Part shown: positions 9,791 to 18,419 of the stretch, piece after piece
Layout: the number at the start of each line of letters is the position of its first letter
Numbering within the stretch: the first letter of the stretch is position 1
From: Saprolegnia diclina VS20
Taxonomy: Eukaryota; Oomycota; Saprolegniomycetes; Saprolegniales; Saprolegniaceae
Assembly: GCF_000281045.1 (NCBI RefSeq)
Contig: NW_008246165.1
Span: 34,748-59,440 of the forward strand
Direction of reading: 5' to 3'
Length of the DNA stretch: 24,693 bases
The notes under the pieces: model-generated
What the model was told of the DNA's origin: nothing
Databases searched by the model: none
What the model saw: the letters and a program-made list of their open reading frames with translations, nothing else
Program-made: the position numbers and the translations under genes

Positions 9791-9904
9791 AGGTACGCAT
9801 ACCAGTATCCGACCACCTGTTTAACAGATGGGGATAGTGTGACTTCGGCCTGGCGGCCGCTATCAAAAATCGCAGCTCTCTGTCCGGGATTGGCCACTTC
9901 TATC

Positions 9905-10840
9905 ATGACCCGCTCCACCACCCTCTTGCTCGCGCTCACGGTCCTCCTCTGCGTCGGCACGCTCATGCTGCACGTGCACCTCAGTGGGCTCGGCGCAGTG
10001 CCCTTTCACCCGCAACACCACTCGAACACGACCACTTTGCCCTCCACGACTCTGCCGTCGGCTCGCCACGCCTACATGCTCTACGCCACCAACGACATCA
10101 CCGCTTGCAATGCGCTCATCATGGCCAAGAACATTCGCCGGCTCGGGACGCCGGCCCACATTGACATTGTCGTGCTCGCGACGACCACGATCGCAAGCAG
10201 TACGCACGCTGCGCTGGCCGCCGGCGGACTAGTCGTCGTGCCCGTCGAGCCGTGGATGCAGCCGAACGCGCCCCACGACACGTGGTCGGCGTCGCTCACG
10301 AAACTGCGGATCTTTCAAGAGCGCGGCTATGACCGCGTGATTTACATCGACTCGGACTCGTGGCTTGAGCGCAATCTGGACCACTTGTTTACGCTGCGCG
10401 AAGCCGTGTTTTGGGCGCCGCGCGCGTACTACCAGTCCAACCAGCCATTTGTGGGCTCGACCTTGCTTGTCTTGACGCCGTCGAATGCGCTCTTTGCGCA
10501 GCTCGAGGTCGGGATCGCGGCGCACCCGAGTGACGAGTGGTACGACATGGACGTGCTCAATATTGTCTGGAAGGACTTGTACGGTATGCTCCCGAGCCAC
10601 TACGTCATTTTGAATGCGCACATCAACTCGAACGACACGTTTGGTTTTGCGAGCGCCGACGAGCGACGCGCGATGACGTACGTGCATCACTTTTCTGAAA
10701 TGACCAATGGCCGGTATGGCAAGCCGTGGACGCGCGGCCGTGTCCGCGACGAGGTCAACCCCGCGTGGCATCCGCATTTCTACGAGCTCTTCGACTTGTA
10801 CTGGGCTGCCCACGACGAGTATTGTACATGGATGCGATAG
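9905..10840 (+). CDS. Type II membrane glycosyltransferase, GT8/glycogenin type
   Basis: This single exon encodes 311 residues. Residues 6-27 (TLLLALTVLLCVGTLMLHVH) form an uncleaved signal anchor, followed by a Ser/Thr-rich stem with an NTT glycosylation site at 41. The catalytic domain starts at AYMLYATND (56-64). The sugar-nucleotide/metal motif is Asp149-Ser-Asp151 in GYDRVIYIDSDSWLE, preceded by LTKLRIF as in glycogenin-like GT8 enzymes. YDMDVLN (213-219) and HHFSEMTNGRYGKPW (261-275) match later family motifs. It probably acts in the Golgi lumen, transferring a sugar from a nucleotide donor; donor and acceptor are not predictable. The same frame is open from an upstream ATG at 9722, but those 61 extra residues are read from mobile-element repeat and would bury the signal anchor. 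I therefore chose 9905. Confidence 0.88.
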   Translation: MTRSTTLLLALTVLLCVGTLMLHVHLSGLGAVPFHPQHHSNTTTLPSTTLPSARHAYMLYATNDITACNALIMAKNIRRLGTPAHIDIVVLATTTIASSTHAALAAGGLVVVPVEPWMQPNAPHDTWSASLTKLRIFQERGYDRVIYIDSDSWLERNLDHLFTLREAVFWAPRAYYQSNQPFVGSTLLVLTPSNALFAQLEVGIAAHPSDEWYDMDVLNIVWKDLYGMLPSHYVILNAHINSNDTFGFASADERRAMTYVHHFSEMTNGRYGKPWTRGRVRDEVNPAWHPHFYELFDLYWAAHDEYCTWMR

Positions 10841-11542
10841 TTGAATAAGGACATCAATAGATAGACTGCTAGACGTGCTCAATGTGGTGCAGTTTGCTCC
10901 ATATCGCCTACAGCAAACCTTCGTAGTCGTGGAGTGTGGTTGCCTACATCGAACGCGATCGGTCGCGAGCGCTGATACATTGATACATTCACGCAGTTTC
11001 AAGCCGACTTTGCACTTTCCAGCGTGGGCATGTCGATTCTAGTTGCACTGCTCGAGCAGGTATCCGCTTCAGCGACCAATCGCCGCTCAGCTATCAGCTG
11101 CAGCCATCCTTCGTAGTGCACTGTTGGAGCCGGCCCTACGTCTCGTTCGACCTCCAGCTCAGCCGATGCCGTGTCGCTGCATCTTCGTCTTGAGATGATG
11201 ATTACAAAATACTCGCAAACCCTACTAACTACCCAAGCCGACTGCACGACGCAGCTGCTTTGGCGACCCGTCCTCCAACTGCACGTCCCTTTGTGCTAGC
11301 TGAAAGACCTCTAACGCGAGTCCTCAAGACCAAGTGTCAAGCGTATCCCTAGGATGACGTTGCGACACGAGCAAGGCGAACGAGCCGCGGGATGGCTTCC
11401 GACAACGGCCTCTCGGTTGGCTGCACGGTATCATTCCTACCAAGCTCTCTCACACAACCTGTCGATTCGTAGGTCGACTCGAAAATAGGTGTTTCGTACA
11501 CGAAACTAGTTATTTGATTTGCAAAAGAGACAATTATGGTGT
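10841..11542. other. Convergent intergenic region
   Basis: This 702-bp stretch lies between the 3' ends of the glycosyltransferase (plus) and the M18 peptidase (minus). TTGAATAAGG just after the glycosyltransferase stop may act in polyadenylation. A minus-strand frame at 10999-11247 is open for 82 residues, starts with GTG and resembles nothing I know; I do not call it a gene. Confidence 0.5.
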
Positions 11543-13004
11543 TTACCCAAGGAGCGAGTCGGTCGCGATCGAGCCGTCAATCTCGACAAAGTCGTTGTAA
11601 AAAGCCGAGAACAACTCGATCGCGAGCTCGAGGTCGACCGTGCCGCACTGCTCGCGGATGCTGTGCATGCTAAACTGCGCAAGCCCCATGTCGACCGTGC
11701 GGATGCCCGTCGACGTCGCCAGGATCGGGCCGATCGTCGAGCCACAGCCGCAGTCCTGGCGCGACACAAAGTCCTGGATGTCGAGGCCGTGGCGACGCCC
11801 AAGCTCCTTGATGAGGAGCGCAGTTTCGCCCGACGTGGCGTAGCGCTCGTTGGCGTTGTACTTGATGACCGGGCCCGAGTGCATCTGGATGCGCGAGTTG
11901 ACTTCGTGCTTCTCCGAGTAGTTGGGGTGCACGCCGTGGGCCATGTCGGCCGAGATGAGCATCGACTTGCGCGCCACTTCGCCCGTGAGCGAGCCGCCCG
12001 AGACGCGCGTGATGATGCTCTGGAGAAAGTTGGAGCCCGCGCCCATGAGCGAGTTGGAGCCCACTTCTTCATTGTCAAACGACGCCGCGACGCGGACGTT
12101 GGACTCGGTCTCGAGCGTCGGGAGCGACTTGAGCAGCGACTGCGTCGCAAGCCACGTGCAGCAGAGGTTGTCGAGACGCGGCGCAAACACATACTCTTCC
12201 AGGAGGCCGCCGATCGCACCGCCCTGCGTGTCAAAGAGCGAGAGCTCGAAATCAAAGATCTGGTCAACGGTCACGTCGAGCTCCTTGGCGAGCAAGTCGA
12301 GGAGGATCGGGTGGTGCTTGGCGCCCGCATCCGCGTCCGTCTTGGGGCGCGTGAGCTCGGCCATGACCGACGTCGCGAGGACCGGGCGGAGGTGGTTTTC
12401 GTTGTTGAACGAGAACGCCTTGCGGGTCTCGGCGTCCTGGAGGTGGATTGCGAGCATCGGGATGCGCATGATCGGGCGGTTGATGAGCACGAGGCGGCCG
12501 GCGATCTGCGACGTCTCGGCGTCCTTGACAAAGACGCGGCCGGCGACGCCAAGGTCGCGGTCAAACCACGTGTTCCAGAGGCCACCGCCGTACGTCTCGA
12601 CGCCGACCTGGAGGCTGCCCTGCGACTCGACCTTGGACACGGGCTTGATCTTCAAGCACGGGCTGTCGCTGTGCGCGCCGACGATGTGGAAGCCGTTGCC
12701 CTTGGCGTAGTTACCGCCGACCGCGAACGCAACGACGGCCGACTGGTTGCGCGTGACGTAGTACTTGCCGTTGGGCTGGATCGCGTCGTCCCAGTTTTCG
12801 TCTTCGCGGAGCTGCGAGAAGCCGTGGGCCTTGAGCGACTGGACAGTCTCGTAGACCGCGTGGAAGGCCGACGGCGCCTTGTCGATAAAGTTGATGAGCG
12901 CTAGCGACAAGAGAATCATGAAAAAGACGGTGGCTAGGCGGGTTCGAACCTTGGCCCGTCTGCTTGGCCGTGGCCGAGAGCTTGGCATTCGGGACGAGGG
13001 ACAT
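11543..13004 (-). CDS. DNPEP: Aspartyl aminopeptidase, M18 family
   Basis: Two minus-strand exons, 13004-12950 and 12900-11543, are joined in phase 1 across a 49-nt intron (GTTCGA...CTAG). They give 470 residues, the usual length for cytosolic M18 aspartyl aminopeptidase, which removes N-terminal Asp/Glu from peptides. The start MSLVPNAKLSATAKQTGQ joins to ALINFIDKAPSAFHAVYE, matching the family N-terminus. The di-metal site is complete: His95 (GAHSDSP), Asp262 (PRLDNL), Glu296-Glu297 (FDNEEVGS), Asp337 (SADMAHGVHPNY) and His431 (AQFSMHSIREQ). GKYYVTRNQS near 63-72 is also typical. Reading straight through the intron leaves a hydrophobic false N-terminus (VFFMILLSLAL), which is intron sequence and not a membrane anchor. 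No targeting signal is seen. Confidence 0.95.
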
Positions 13005-13017
13005 GGTGCGAGCGAAG

Positions 13018-13041
13018 GGCGTCAAATTGGGTTTTGACGCC
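13018..13041. promoter_or_regulatory. Inverted repeat with TGACG half-sites upstream of M18 gene
   Basis: GGCGTCAAA and TTTGACGCC form a perfect 9-bp inverted repeat around a 6-bp spacer. It lies 14-37 bp upstream of the minus-strand ATG at 13004. Each arm holds the TGACG core recognised by many bZIP factors. It could be an operator-like site or a leader hairpin; function is inferred. Confidence 0.4.
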
Positions 13042-13550
13042 AACGGCAACCTCGGAAGCAAAAACCTTTTTTCTTTTTCGATCTTTGTTTCTTTTATTTC
13101 CAAGCTCCTACAAACACCAAGTGAAAATCCTGCCATCGAGATTAAAAGACAATAAAAGAAACCCAAGGATGCGCTTCGCGTTGACCTTTCTAGCGACGCC
13201 ATTTGATTGGCTCGTGCCCTAGACAGGCGTCTCGTATCTGAGAACAGCTCCCCACCAGAAGGCGCCGCAGGGTTTCCTTGGACGCCGTCGTTGCATGCTC
13301 CACGTCCGCCTCACGGGTCCATCCAAAATGGCGGTGCTGACCTCGCTTTTGGGCAAATAAGAACACGGGTTTCAGGCGCAACACCAGAGTCCGCGACCTT
13401 GTGCGCCCTGGCTCGTTGGGATCCTTGCACCTCGTTGGAACTCGAAACAAAACAACGCATGCCTTTGGCGGCGAGGAGGCGGCGATGCGACGACGAGAGC
13501 AAAGAAGCTGCAACGCACCAGGCAGTTTGGGTTCCTATCAGAATGAAAAC

Positions 13551-13619
13551 GAGCCCAATAAGCCCAATACTGAGCCCAATACTGAGCCCAGGTACGGAGC
13601 CCAAGACTGAGCCAATACG
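13551..13619. repeat. Short tandem repeat, unit GAGCCCAATACT
   Basis: About 5.5 imperfect copies of a 10-13-bp unit (GAGCCCAATA, AGCCCAATACT, GAGCCCAATACT, GAGCCCAGGTACG, GAGCCCAAGACT, GAGCCAATACG) lie in non-coding DNA 550-615 bp upstream of the M18 gene. Confidence 0.85.
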
Positions 13620-14262
13620 GGCATGAGGACGCGATTCCGAGGATGCGCTGCGTCAGCCTGGATCGTCGAAGTGGACAGTGTACCCATATCGCTTTCGAAT
13701 CCTAGTAGCCAATGAACCACACCAATGGTTCCACATTTGCAGTCGACGCGATGCTAGTAGGAACTCTCCACGGGCGAGAGGAGCCAGCACAACGCGATCT
13801 CGCACTCCAAGTATACATCAAGTGTTCATAAACTTGTATGGTCCCTTGCATAGATCCAGTATTAACGGCAGCCCGTTCGTTGACGATGGTGGAGGGCGGA
13901 GCAAGAATGTGTGGTCGTGCTGTTAGCATAAGACTCGTCGTCTTTGTAGTAGAGTGGCAAAGCATTCACTCAACAAAAGAAGGTGGGCTTCTTTGGCCGC
14001 CATGACGCTCGACGACAGCGAAATATGGAGCTCAAGACGACGGCGGTTGTATGGTGACGGACACGTCGCCGCTGCTGTCGTCGGGATGGTTGAACACTGC
14101 AGAACCTAGTTGCTCATATGATAAATCCACACGGCCGCTCGTGGCCTTGCGGCACCATCAGATCGAGATCGCACCGACCTCTTCTTGGCGCTCGTGCATC
14201 TTGTCTGCTCTGTCTATCTTGTGTGTCGTCTCTGATTGGCTGAATATTTAGAATATACGAAT

Positions 14263-14502
14263 ATGTACCAATCGAAATCCGACAAGCGTGTGGCAGCGCA
14301 GTCCATTGGTCGACCAACACCGTGGCTTGTGCCCAAGTCAAAACGTGGCGGCGTGCTGGGCCAGGACGTGTATCGGACGCGCCGACGCCTTGTCCAAAAT
14401 GAGGCGCACTGGCTATTCGTCTGGCGACTTGACTTGGGTCTCAGTTGGAGTCTCCAATTGCAGCATGATACAGACGGCATCAACATTGAGTGCACGCGTT
14501 GA
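14263..14502 (+). other. Uncertain small ORF, possibly decayed coding sequence
   Basis: ATG at 14263 opens 79 codons (MYQSKSDKRVAAQSIGRPTP onward) to TGA at 14500-14502. Protein-like stretches continue downstream in other frames (ESQVAPPGVISDPS near 14560; DARDAESDSDVTAGTASEQT near 14643). No intron of the local type joins them. It may be an old gene remnant or chance. Confidence 0.15.
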
Positions 14503-15536
14503 GCCACAGAGGATTCTTCCCCTACGATCGCCACACTGGGCGACACCGGAACCTGCCAGCGAGAGCCAAGTTGCGCCTCCAGGCGTAATATCCGATCCTT
14601 CGATGCGAGTCGACTGTGCTCGTCGCGAATACGCTATCGCAGGATGCCCGTGATGCCGAGAGTGATTCCGACGTCACTGCGGGCACCGCGTCGGAGCAAA
14701 CAGGTTTCTTTCGCGACGTGCGTCAAGCGTGCGTATTCAGCTGCTCTCGCGTCCAAAGAACTGGCCAAGACGGCGCGTCATGGGCGTGTCAGTCCTGCAC
14801 TTTATCGACCGTGCATTCGATTGCGTTCGTAGAGTCTGCGCGGCATCATGCCCAACGCCATTAGGCTGCATACATGGGTGCACGCAGCTAGGAGCGCCTT
14901 GTCTGCATGAGCCCTGTCCCATGCCGCGTCCGATCTTTGTGGCGATGAAGCACTTGCTATGGCACCGAGACGCGTCGGCCCGAAGCCTGCAGCAGTAGTC
15001 ATCATCCGTAGTACAATGCGCTCCTTCAAAGAACGTCGAGATCCATCAGCAACACGACACCCACAAAAACCCACTGTCGAATCTGGCACTGCAACAATGC
15101 AAGGCCTGTCCCGCGAATTTCAAGCAATACAAAGCGCTTGGAATACCTTCCTGTCCGCGTCGGCGCCAACAGCAAGGTGGCGCTTAGACACGCGTCGTGG
15201 TGCAGTGCACGTCGTGCTCCCGACACCGCACCGTCCCTCGTGGTTGGTGGTGTGCAGGATCTCGAGACTGCATAGATGCTCGCTTTGTATCTACAGCGCT
15301 CGGTCCCAAACCGACGGTAATCACACAAAAGCCAGATTCGTGCTTGTCACGCGATCTGGCTTGGAAGAGTGGGCATCGGCCAAAGCGTTGAAGCTGGTCC
15401 GTCGGTCAAGTGCAAACTCAAAGAGCAATCTCGGCCTTCGAAACCCCGGGCACTCGTACAGTGCACTTGCGTCTGGTAGAATTTACGGCACGTAGCTGAT
15501 ATCGGCATGGACCTGGAGACGCACAAGGGCATGTAA

Positions 15537-15556
15537 GCGCGGCCACGTGGCCGCGC
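15537..15556. repeat. Perfect 20-bp GC-rich palindrome centred on CACGTG
   Basis: GCGCGGCCAC is followed directly by its reverse complement. The centre is CACGTG, the E-box/G-box core bound by bHLH and bZIP factors. It lies 540 bp upstream of the PH-FYVE-GAF start in non-coding DNA. Confidence 0.6.
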
Positions 15557-16097
15557 GCAGTGGGACAGGCGCGCCGTGCCGCCCATGTACCAACGCTCTT
15601 TCGTCTCAGACGCGCTAAGTTTGTGGACTGCATATTTTGTCCGAGACATCACGACTGTGATATGGCGGGCAGCTGGCATGACGAGGTCAGATAATTGCCG
15701 ACGTCTTCTCGCTCGACGCTGCGTACGACCGTATTCTCCACGGTGAACCAGAAACATACACGTCGTCCATCAGCTCGTCGTTGCCGCACTATCGACGTGA
15801 TGAGGCGTCCCGACCCGCACGCGCCTGCTCCCAGTGCTGTGCTTTCCGGCAATCCACTGATGGCGCGTGAAATGCATATTGGCGCCAGATTTTACACACC
15901 GAGTTGGATGAAGTTGAAGCGGTTGTCGGCATAATATAATAATTGCTAAGACAAATTGTATGTGGAGAAAACGGGCGCTATAATAATGGCGGGTGGCACC
16001 CGTTGCACCGGTGCCATTCGCCGTGACCAGCTGGCGTACCCGACCGTGGGCGTTGGATCACGCGAAGAGCAACTCTCTTTTTTGCGTCGATCGACTC

Positions 16098-18175
16098 ATG
16101 CCGACGACCGAGTCGCCGGCCCCGCTCGCCGAGAAGCGCGGCACGTTCGAGTTCAAGTACAAGTCCGGGCCGTTCTCGTCCTGGGCGCTCGTCTATGCCA
16201 AGCTCGAGGTTGTACCTTCCCCTTTCTTGCGTCGCAGATCTTATTGCGCATCTTATAGGGCCGATGGCTGGCCTTGTACAAGAAGGAAGACACCAACGTG
16301 CGGTCCGCCGCCATTGAGATTGGCGCCGGCGTCGCCTTCAAAAACCTCGCCGACCTCGAGAACTTTCCGCGGCGCTTTGACCTCGTGTGCTCGGGCGGCA
16401 TTCTGCCGACGCTCGAGTGGTCGTTCCGCTTCTCGTCCAAGCGCGAGCGCGATGGCTGGGTCAACGCGCTCTCGCACAACATTACGACGCTCTCGAGCTT
16501 CGAGTCGGAGGTGTTCGCGCGTTTTCACGAATTCGAAGAGGCGCGGGACGCTCTGGAGGCGCACGTGCCGCAGCTCAAGCGGCCGCTGTCGGCCAAGGTG
16601 AGCAAGGCCAAGCCGATGTTGCACGCGCTCTCGTTCAGCGGCGAAGATGCGATGAAGACGCTCGTCGAGCTCGAGTACGCGTCGACGTTGATCGAAGGCC
16701 ACCGGATTCTCGAGCGTCTCCTCGCGATGAATTTGATCCACCACATTTTGTGGAGTCATGACTTTAGCCAGCACGAGCTCTACTGCTTTACGCACAACCA
16801 AAAGACGCACGTCGTCATCGACGCGTACAACTCGCTCTTGGAAACCAACAAATTTTGGATCAATTTTGCCGGCGGCCACGACCGGTCGGCGTCGTCGGCC
16901 ACGTTTGCGTCGGGCAACACGCGCGCGCAGAGCATCCGGTCGACGCACTCGGGCGACGAAGCGCGCGCGACGATGCACTCGATGGTCTCCGGGCACTCGG
17001 ACGAACAGTCGTCGGTCGGCTCGTCGGTCGCGTCTTCGTTCACAACGCGCGAAATCACGCTCCTGCCGCAGACCGAGTGGACCAACCCGGATCCGATCAA
17101 GAAATGCGAGCGCTGCGAGAGAGGCTTCTCGGCGCTCCGGCGCAAGCACCACTGCCGTGTCTGCGGTGGCGTCGTCTGCGGCACGTGCGGCGCGTACACC
17201 AACCTCCTCATCGGCGGCGGCATGGTCAACGTCCGCGTCTGCGGCGCCTGCCGCGACTCGCCGCGGCGCACCGACTCCAAGACTGCATCGTTCACGTCGG
17301 TGGCCTCGTCGTGGATCCCGACGGCGTCGTCGTCGTCGTCGCTCTCGTCGTGCATGGACTGCGACGACCTCTGCGCACCGACGACGATCACGACGTACCC
17401 GCTCGACTTTCACTGGAGCCATCCGTGGCCCAAAGCCCCACTCTGCGCGCACGAAGACCTGCGCCTGACTGCGCTGGCGGCCACGGGTGTCATTACCGCG
17501 CCCACCGAAGCGCTCTTTGACCACCTTTGCTCGATGGCGGCCACAGCCTCCAAGTGCGCGGTGGCCGTCCTAGGGTTTGTCGACGCCGATGCGCTGCACA
17601 TTGTCAACGAACACGGCTTGCCGTCGACGCTACCTCGGGTGGTGCCCCGCGATGTCGCGTTCGCAGCTCATGCCATCATGTCGCCGAACCCGCTCATCTG
17701 CCGTGATGTGGCCACGGACCTCCGCTTCTGCCGCAACCACACGATGCGGGACGAGTGGGGCATCGGCTTTTACGCGTCGTGCCCACTTGTCCTTGGCTCG
17801 GGCGACATTATCGGCGTCCTGGAAGTCTACGACGGCGAAGCGCGCGGCCGGTGCGCCTGCGTCGGCGACCGCCTTGACCGCATCGCCAAGCTCATTGTCA
17901 AGCGGCTCGAAGAGATGGCGTTGACGCCAACCCCCGAAGCAGTGGCGCCGGCCGCGCCCGCGCCATCGACGATGGAGACGAAGCTCATGGAACTGCTGCA
18001 GCAGACTACCGGCACGCAGCAGCAGCTGCAACAACAGCAGGGCCAAATGGTCAACACACTCGGGAGCCACTCCAAGCAGATCGACAAGCTCACCGAGCAG
18101 CTGCGACGGATCGAGGCGTCGCTCGATGCCAAGGCGGCGCGGGAGGCCGCCACCGACGACACCAAGTCGTCCTAA
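16098..18175 (+). CDS. PH-FYVE-GAF domain protein
   Basis: Two exons, 16098-16208 and 16259-18175, are joined in phase 0 across a 50-nt intron ending TTATAG, giving 675 residues. ATG 16098 is the first in-frame ATG. Residues about 12-112 form a PH domain (GPFSSWALVYAKLEGRWLAL; terminal helix SSKRERDGWVNALSHN). Residues about 311-370 form a FYVE zinc finger with a WTNPDP lead, eight cysteines (KCERC, HCRVC, VVCGTC, RVCGAC) and RRKHHCR, the basic motif that binds phosphatidylinositol 3-phosphate. A serine run (encoded by TCG repeats near 17325-17350) follows. Residues about 440-590 resemble a GAF sensor domain (VLGFVDADALHIVNEHGLP; FYASCPLVLGSGDIIGVLEVYD). The C-terminus has a glutamine-rich, probably coiled-coil segment (about 620-660). 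It probably acts on endosomal membranes; the GAF ligand is unknown. FYVE joined to GAF is common in oomycetes but rare elsewhere. Confidence 0.92.
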
Positions 18176-18419
18176 ACTGTAGCCGATAAACAACACCGAC
18201 TGTACGTTATTAGTAATTATTACCCCGTCGTCGTCTCTCTTATTGGTACGATGCAACGCTGCAATGTCAACGGTGTTCGAATTTCGTGATCGGTTTCGAA
18301 AAATGACGTGGCAGCCGTGTTTGCGTTCTTGACAGAAAGACGGATAAATAACGATTTTAACGTTAAGAAAAACGGCAAGATTGCCGGTAGGATACAGAGC
18401 AGGTCGTGTGGAGTCTACG
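18176..18419. other. Short spacer between PH-FYVE-GAF and VPS13 genes
   Basis: This 244-bp, AT-richer stretch lies between two plus-strand genes. It must contain the 3' end of the first and the promoter of the second. No distinct element was recognised. Confidence 0.5.

Larger units (their letters stand above)
8893..9843. mobile_element. Decayed inverted-repeat mobile element
   Basis: A 45-bp perfect inverted repeat pairs 8952-8996 with 9746-9790 (core CAGTATCCAGCCTGTTCAAC and its complement). On the right arm the homology continues to 9722. Its left partner is found at 9169-9191, so the left arm is split by about 172 bp. Each arm also carries a diverged outer unit: 8893-8925 on the left and about 9810-9843 on the right. 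Between the arms, 9301-9648 holds a broken DNA-binding/transposase-like frame on the plus strand. The arrangement is that of a dead DNA transposon. I found no clear target-site duplication, so the exact ends are unknown, and another repeat class is possible. Confidence 0.6.
13005..16097. other. 3.1-kb region without a supported gene
   Basis: This lies between the divergent M18 and PH-FYVE-GAF genes. Features seen are the bZIP-like inverted repeat (13018-13041), a GAGCCCAATACT tandem array (13551-13619), a 20-bp palindrome (15537-15556) and a weak coding-like stretch around 14263-14770. No frame has the codon style of the surrounding genes over any useful length, and I recognise no RNA gene. 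Confidence 0.5.

Noticed and set aside
9722-9904. Upstream ATG of the glycosyltransferase as the true start
   Set aside because: The added residues are translated from repeat DNA, and the ATG at 9905 gives a standard signal-anchor start. It is kept only as a question in the findings.
10999-11247. 82-codon minus-strand open frame between convergent genes
   Set aside because: It starts with GTG, has no recognisable motif and lies in a 3' intergenic region.
11519-12904. 461-codon plus-strand open frame opposite the M18 gene
   Set aside because: It is an Arg/Asp/Val-rich shadow of the coding strand, which has the full M18 active site.
12941-12950. GGTTCGAACC, resembling a tRNA T-loop
   Set aside because: It spans the 5' splice site of the M18 intron and no cloverleaf can be drawn around it.
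12900-12988. Hydrophobic N-terminus (VFFMILLSLAL) suggesting a membrane-anchored peptidase
   Set aside because: This is intron sequence. Splicing 12901-12949 gives the normal M18 N-terminus in frame.
16253-17524. 423-codon minus-strand open frame opposite PH-FYVE-GAF
   Set aside because: Its composition is arginine-rich antisense of a coding exon. The sense strand carries FYVE and PH motifs.
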